From Anaerosporobacter faecicola (GTDB lineage Bacteria; Bacillota; Clostridia; Lachnospirales; Lachnospiraceae), in the NCBI RefSeq assembly GCF_012070565.1, contig NZ_JAAQRO010000007.1, forward strand, positions 1-46,219: 46,219 nt of DNA, in the 5' to 3' direction. The position numbers and the translations under genes were made by a program. This document shows positions 44,181 through 46,219 of this stretch, one piece after another. The notes beneath the pieces are model-generated. The model had not been told where the DNA came from and searched no databases. It saw only the letters and a program-made list of their open reading frames with translations. The stretch's first letter is position 1. The number at the start of each line of letters is the position of its first letter.

Positions 44181-44507
44181 CTAACTCTCTACGGAATACT
44201 TAATTGCTTTTGATACCTCTTCATCTGCTTCTACATACGTAACCTCTGCTTCCTGTAAGGAACTATAGATTTCATATAGGTCATCTGAGATATCTTCAAA
44301 CTTCCCCTTTAATAACTTATACTGGTATTCGAATTCCTTTCGTCCTTTTCCTTCCCAAGTATCCAATAATGTTGTTGATGTTGTTTCAATTTGTTTGATA
44401 TAGGTCGTAAAGTCCTTGCCCGCTTGTTCGAATTTTTTGCAAGCTGCTTCAAATCCACTTGTGTCTAACGTCTTTACTCCTTTTATCGATTGATTTTCTG
44501 TAGACAA
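44181..44507 (-). CDS. WXG100/YwqI-like small secreted protein
   Basis: The 108-residue helical-hairpin protein has W51-E-G53 in the turn (LDTWEGKGRKEFE) and a C-terminal segment with VTYVEADEEVSKAI, close to the YxxxD/E export motif. The start is TTG (44507), chosen because GGAGGGG lies 5 nt upstream and no ATG fits. It is the first gene of the cluster, about 70 bp after the promoter. It probably forms the helical partner of the following coiled-coil protein and effector. Confidence 0.85.
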   Translation of the reverse strand: MSTENQSIKGVKTLDTSGFEAACKKFEQAGKDFTTYIKQIETTSTTLLDTWEGKGRKEFEYQYKLLKGKFEDISDDLYEIYSSLQEAEVTYVEADEEVSKAIKYSVES

Positions 44508-44576
44508 CCTAGCCCCTCCGTTCTCATTTCTTACATTGCTTTTTAATCTAGACCGAACCTTCCCAATCGTTTCTGT

Positions 44577-44646
44577 ATCATACCATAATTCTTTCCAAAA
44601 ATGTTAAAATCCTGACAGATGACATCAAATCCTGACAGATGACATC
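44577..44646 (-). promoter_or_regulatory. WXG100 cluster promoter with two 20-bp direct repeats
   Basis: A minus-strand TATGAT (44582-44577), extended by TGG, has only a weak -35. AAATCCTGACAGATGACATC occurs twice in perfect tandem (44607-44626, 44627-44646), about 30-65 bp upstream of the -10. The phasing of about two helical turns fits a dimeric activator. Positions 44647-44800 show nothing else. Confidence 0.6.
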
Positions 44647-44801
44647 TTTTTCCCTTTATTTTACATATTAATTTTTTAGAATAGTATTATCTAATTCTAT
44701 TAGTTGTAATGCGGCTTTGTGACTTCCTTCATTTCTTTGAGAGTAGATTCTCCTTGGTTTGGAGTTGGTGGTATGTAAAAACGACAAAGTTTTAATTAAA
44801 T

Positions 44802-44865
44802 AAAAATACAATCTATCAATATACATTTTCTATTTTGAAAAGATATATTGATAGATTGTATTTTT
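44802..44865. terminator. Perfect 22-bp inverted repeat, bidirectional terminator-like
   Basis: AAAAATACAATCTATCAATATA (44802-44823) pairs perfectly with 44844-44865; T-runs on both exits. It separates the WXG100 promoter region from the mobile-element debris. Confidence 0.75.
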
Positions 44866-44880
44866 TACTCGATAAAAGGA

Positions 44881-45114
44881 TTTTATTTTCCTTGCTTTGC
44901 TCGCTTGTCACACATATTGTCTTCCACTCTTTAGACAGTGTTGACCTACCAGACTTGGTTAATTCGGTGCTCTATCGTTCGCCCTACTACCTAACTTTCC
45001 ACGCTTAGAATATGACAGTACTGCCACAAACCCAGGATTGCTACTAATGATGTGTTAGCATCTTATCAGACGGGATTTCCACCCGCTAGACGGTGCGCCT
45101 TTTGCTGGGCGCAC
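44881..45114 (-). mobile_element. Group II intron 5' fragment (domain I), truncated
   Basis: Read on the minus strand, the sequence begins GTGCGCCCAGCAAAAGGCGC, the canonical GUGYG 5' end of bacterial group II introns. It continues with the typical domain I strings GGTGGAAATCCC and GTAGGGCGAACGATAGAGCA. After about 230 bp the intron sequence stops at a terminator-like hairpin; there is no reverse transcriptase gene and no domain V. It is therefore a dead remnant. The 5' end lies 30 bp after the stop of the gene at 45145. Confidence 0.72.
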
Positions 45115-45144
45115 CGAAAGTATAACCATATTAAATATAGACAA

Positions 45145-45561
45145 CTATATACTAAGTGCCACTTCATTATTAGGTTCTTCTTTTAAAATTTCCTTTTCTA
45201 TGTATCTTGCTTCTACTTCATCCACTAATTTTTCAGGTTTATTGTAAAAAAATAAAATTCTTTCTAAGTTTTTAATACTTTTTTCAAGAAGAATTAATTC
45301 TCTAGCATGAAATAGTGCAATTGAATATGCTCCTTCTATAAAACATAATGGATTAAGCATTATGTCTATTGCTAATTCTATCCAGCCTGCTTTTTGAGTT
45401 TTATTTATCATATACTGCACAAAACAATATACACTTATATTCTCTGTATCATAAGCAATAGTCATCATCATATCTCTTATACTATCCTTATCCATACTTT
45501 TACATAATTCTTCTATAACTTCATATTTTCCTTGAAATAAGTTTCTTTTTAATTCTTCCAT
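45145..45561 (-). CDS. Hypothetical protein, putative immunity protein
   Basis: The 138-residue helical acidic protein (MEELKRNLFQGKYEVIEELC at its start) is not recognised. Start ATG 45561 has AGAAGGAG 9 nt upstream, placed right after the stop of the toxin-like remnant; the longer frame to 45594 would begin inside that remnant. A small soluble gene tightly following a toxin C-terminus is the standard place for a polymorphic-toxin immunity gene. The DNA here is more A/T-rich than the cluster genes, suggesting a separate origin. Confidence 0.6.
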   Translation of the reverse strand: MEELKRNLFQGKYEVIEELCKSMDKDSIRDMMMTIAYDTENISVYCFVQYMINKTQKAGWIELAIDIMLNPLCFIEGAYSIALFHARELILLEKSIKNLERILFFYNKPEKLVDEVEARYIEKEILKEEPNNEVALSI

Positions 45562-45578
45562 AATAGCTTGCTCCTTCT

Positions 45579-45737
45579 TTAATGATTTACCCATGCATCT
45601 GAAATTTTTATAGTGCCATCACTTAATTTAGCATATGTAACTTCTACTTCATATCCATTAATCATAGCTTTTTTTGAAAAAACTGATTTATATGGTCCTT
45701 CCATCCCAGTATCCATTTTCACTTCATATTTTCTCAT
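45579..45737 (-). pseudogene. C-terminal remnant of a polymorphic toxin-like protein
   Basis: A 52-codon frame (MRKYEVKMDTGMEG ... GTIKISDAWVNH) ends 17 bp before the next gene start. It has no ribosome site, and the frame upstream meets TGA after seven codons, so the gene lacks its 5' part. Compact Gly/Tyr/Lys-rich strands ending DGTIKISDAWV look like the end of a secreted nuclease-type toxin domain. The toxin class cannot be assigned. The upstream part was probably lost by the rearrangements at 45760-45970. Confidence 0.5.
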
Positions 45738-45791
45738 TTGGCACTTAAAGTGGCTATATCACTGGATTTGTATACAATCAGGTAAACATTA

Positions 45792-45854
45792 GTTCTGTGG
45801 AAGATTGATTTTTTCCATCTTGGAAAATCCGATGAAATCCAGTCTTCGCAGAAC
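45792..45854. other. Long imperfect hairpin in mobile debris
   Basis: GTTCTGTGGAAGATTG (45792-45807) pairs with CAGTCTTCGCAGAAC (45840-45854) with few mismatches, and an inner GATTTTTTCC/GGAAAATC stem extends it. A small palindrome TTGTATACAA lies at 45768-45777. This may be the end of a decayed insertion sequence. The remaining bases to 45973 hold no gene I recognise. Confidence 0.4.
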
Positions 45855-45973
45855 CACCATAAGAAAATGTCGGACAATTTCTTTCGTATACCTAGGGGCG
45901 AATTTCGCAATAAGGTGTCCTTTCCCCTTTAGGTAAATGACAAAAAGCTATTATTAATCTCTGTGTGTCATTC

Positions 45974-46219
45974 TGTACCGACCCCCAAAAGTTAGACCTA
46001 AAAAATCTAATGATTGGAGATCGGTATTTTTATGGCAAAATATAGTTATGAATTAAAGAAAAAGGTTGTTACTTCGTATCTATCTGGAGAAGGTGCATAC
46101 TCACTAGCAAAAAAATACGAAATAACGCACAAAACATCTATTGATAACTGGGTTAAAAGCTACCAAGCAGAAGGTGATAATGGATTATTGCGTTCTAGAC
46201 AAAATAAAGCTTATTCTTT
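45974..46219 (+). mobile_element. IS3-family (IS150-like) element, left end, cut by window edge
   Basis: The left end TGTACCGACCCCCAAAAGTT is typical of IS150-group inverted repeats, and the transposase OrfA begins 58 bp inside it. The right end lies beyond the window, so target duplications cannot be checked. Confidence 0.75.
46032..46219 (+). CDS. IS3 family transposase OrfA, partial
   Basis: The first 62 codons (MAKYSYELKKKVVTSYLSGE and on) form the helix-turn-helix of IS3-type OrfA: YELKKKVV, then SLAKKYEITHKTSIDNWVK, then a basic stretch. OrfA binds the inverted repeats and, through a -1 frameshift with OrfB, gives the active transposase. The start is the ATG about 20 bp after the GGAG at 46017-46020; no better start exists. 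The frame is open to the window edge with no disruption seen. Confidence 0.85.
   Translation, partial: MAKYSYELKKKVVTSYLSGEGAYSLAKKYEITHKTSIDNWVKSYQAEGDNGLLRSRQNKAYS

Overview
The window looks like chromosomal DNA of a low-GC, spore-forming Firmicute, most likely a Lachnospiraceae member (Clostridium cluster XIVa). This is inferred from SpoVG, paired GlgC/GlgD, a DnaD/DnaI-type helicase-loading pair, strong AGGAGG ribosome sites, A/T-rich intergenic DNA and TTGACA-17-TATAAT promoters. No database search was possible, so family names come from motif recognition.

Left part (1-19150). Two tandem consensus promoters with A-tracts point off the left edge and probably drive an rRNA operon. A 35-bp tandem repeat and a Na/Pi cotransporter with a candidate Pho box follow. 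Next are housekeeping genes: spoVG, the glycogen pair glgC-glgD, murC, a DnaA-box cluster in front of dnaD and a dnaI/dnaC-like loader, prs, a class A penicillin-binding protein, a YhaO/YhaN (SbcD/SbcC-like) pair, a QueT-family transporter with a probable preQ1-I riboswitch over its ribosome site, and an AAC(3)-family acetyltransferase.

Middle (19150-39165). Small accessory genes (CD3324-like HTH protein, GNAT, tandem P-loop ATPase, flavin reductase, several unknowns) precede a six-gene operon on the minus strand: VTC-type polyphosphate polymerase domain, DUF4956 membrane protein, beta-helix lipoprotein, GT2-GtrA glycosyltransferase, phosphodiester glycosidase and a small membrane protein. 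This looks like an uncharacterised cell-surface polymer system. Then come a cytoplasmic GH5 glycosidase, a PadR-DUF2812 pair with a double palindromic operator built into a consensus promoter, argC with ArgR-like boxes, a GH13 alpha-glucosidase and a divergent AraC regulator. Between the last two lie two near-identical 150-bp tandem copies of a three-hairpin element; relatives of its first hairpin occur in at least two other intergenic regions.

Right part (39165-46219). An eight-gene minus-strand cluster resembles a type VII (WXG100/YwqH-YwqI-YwqJ-like) secretion substrate locus: three WXG100-type proteins, a coiled-coil protein, a 506-residue putative effector, a membrane protein, a Cys-rich mini-protein and a TPR protein, but no EssC ATPase. 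Its promoter carries two perfect 20-bp direct repeats. Upstream the DNA is a graveyard of mobile and polymorphic-toxin pieces: the 5' end of a group II intron, a small putative immunity gene, the C-terminal remnant of a toxin gene, an unexplained long hairpin, and the start of an IS3-family (IS150-like) element cut by the window edge.
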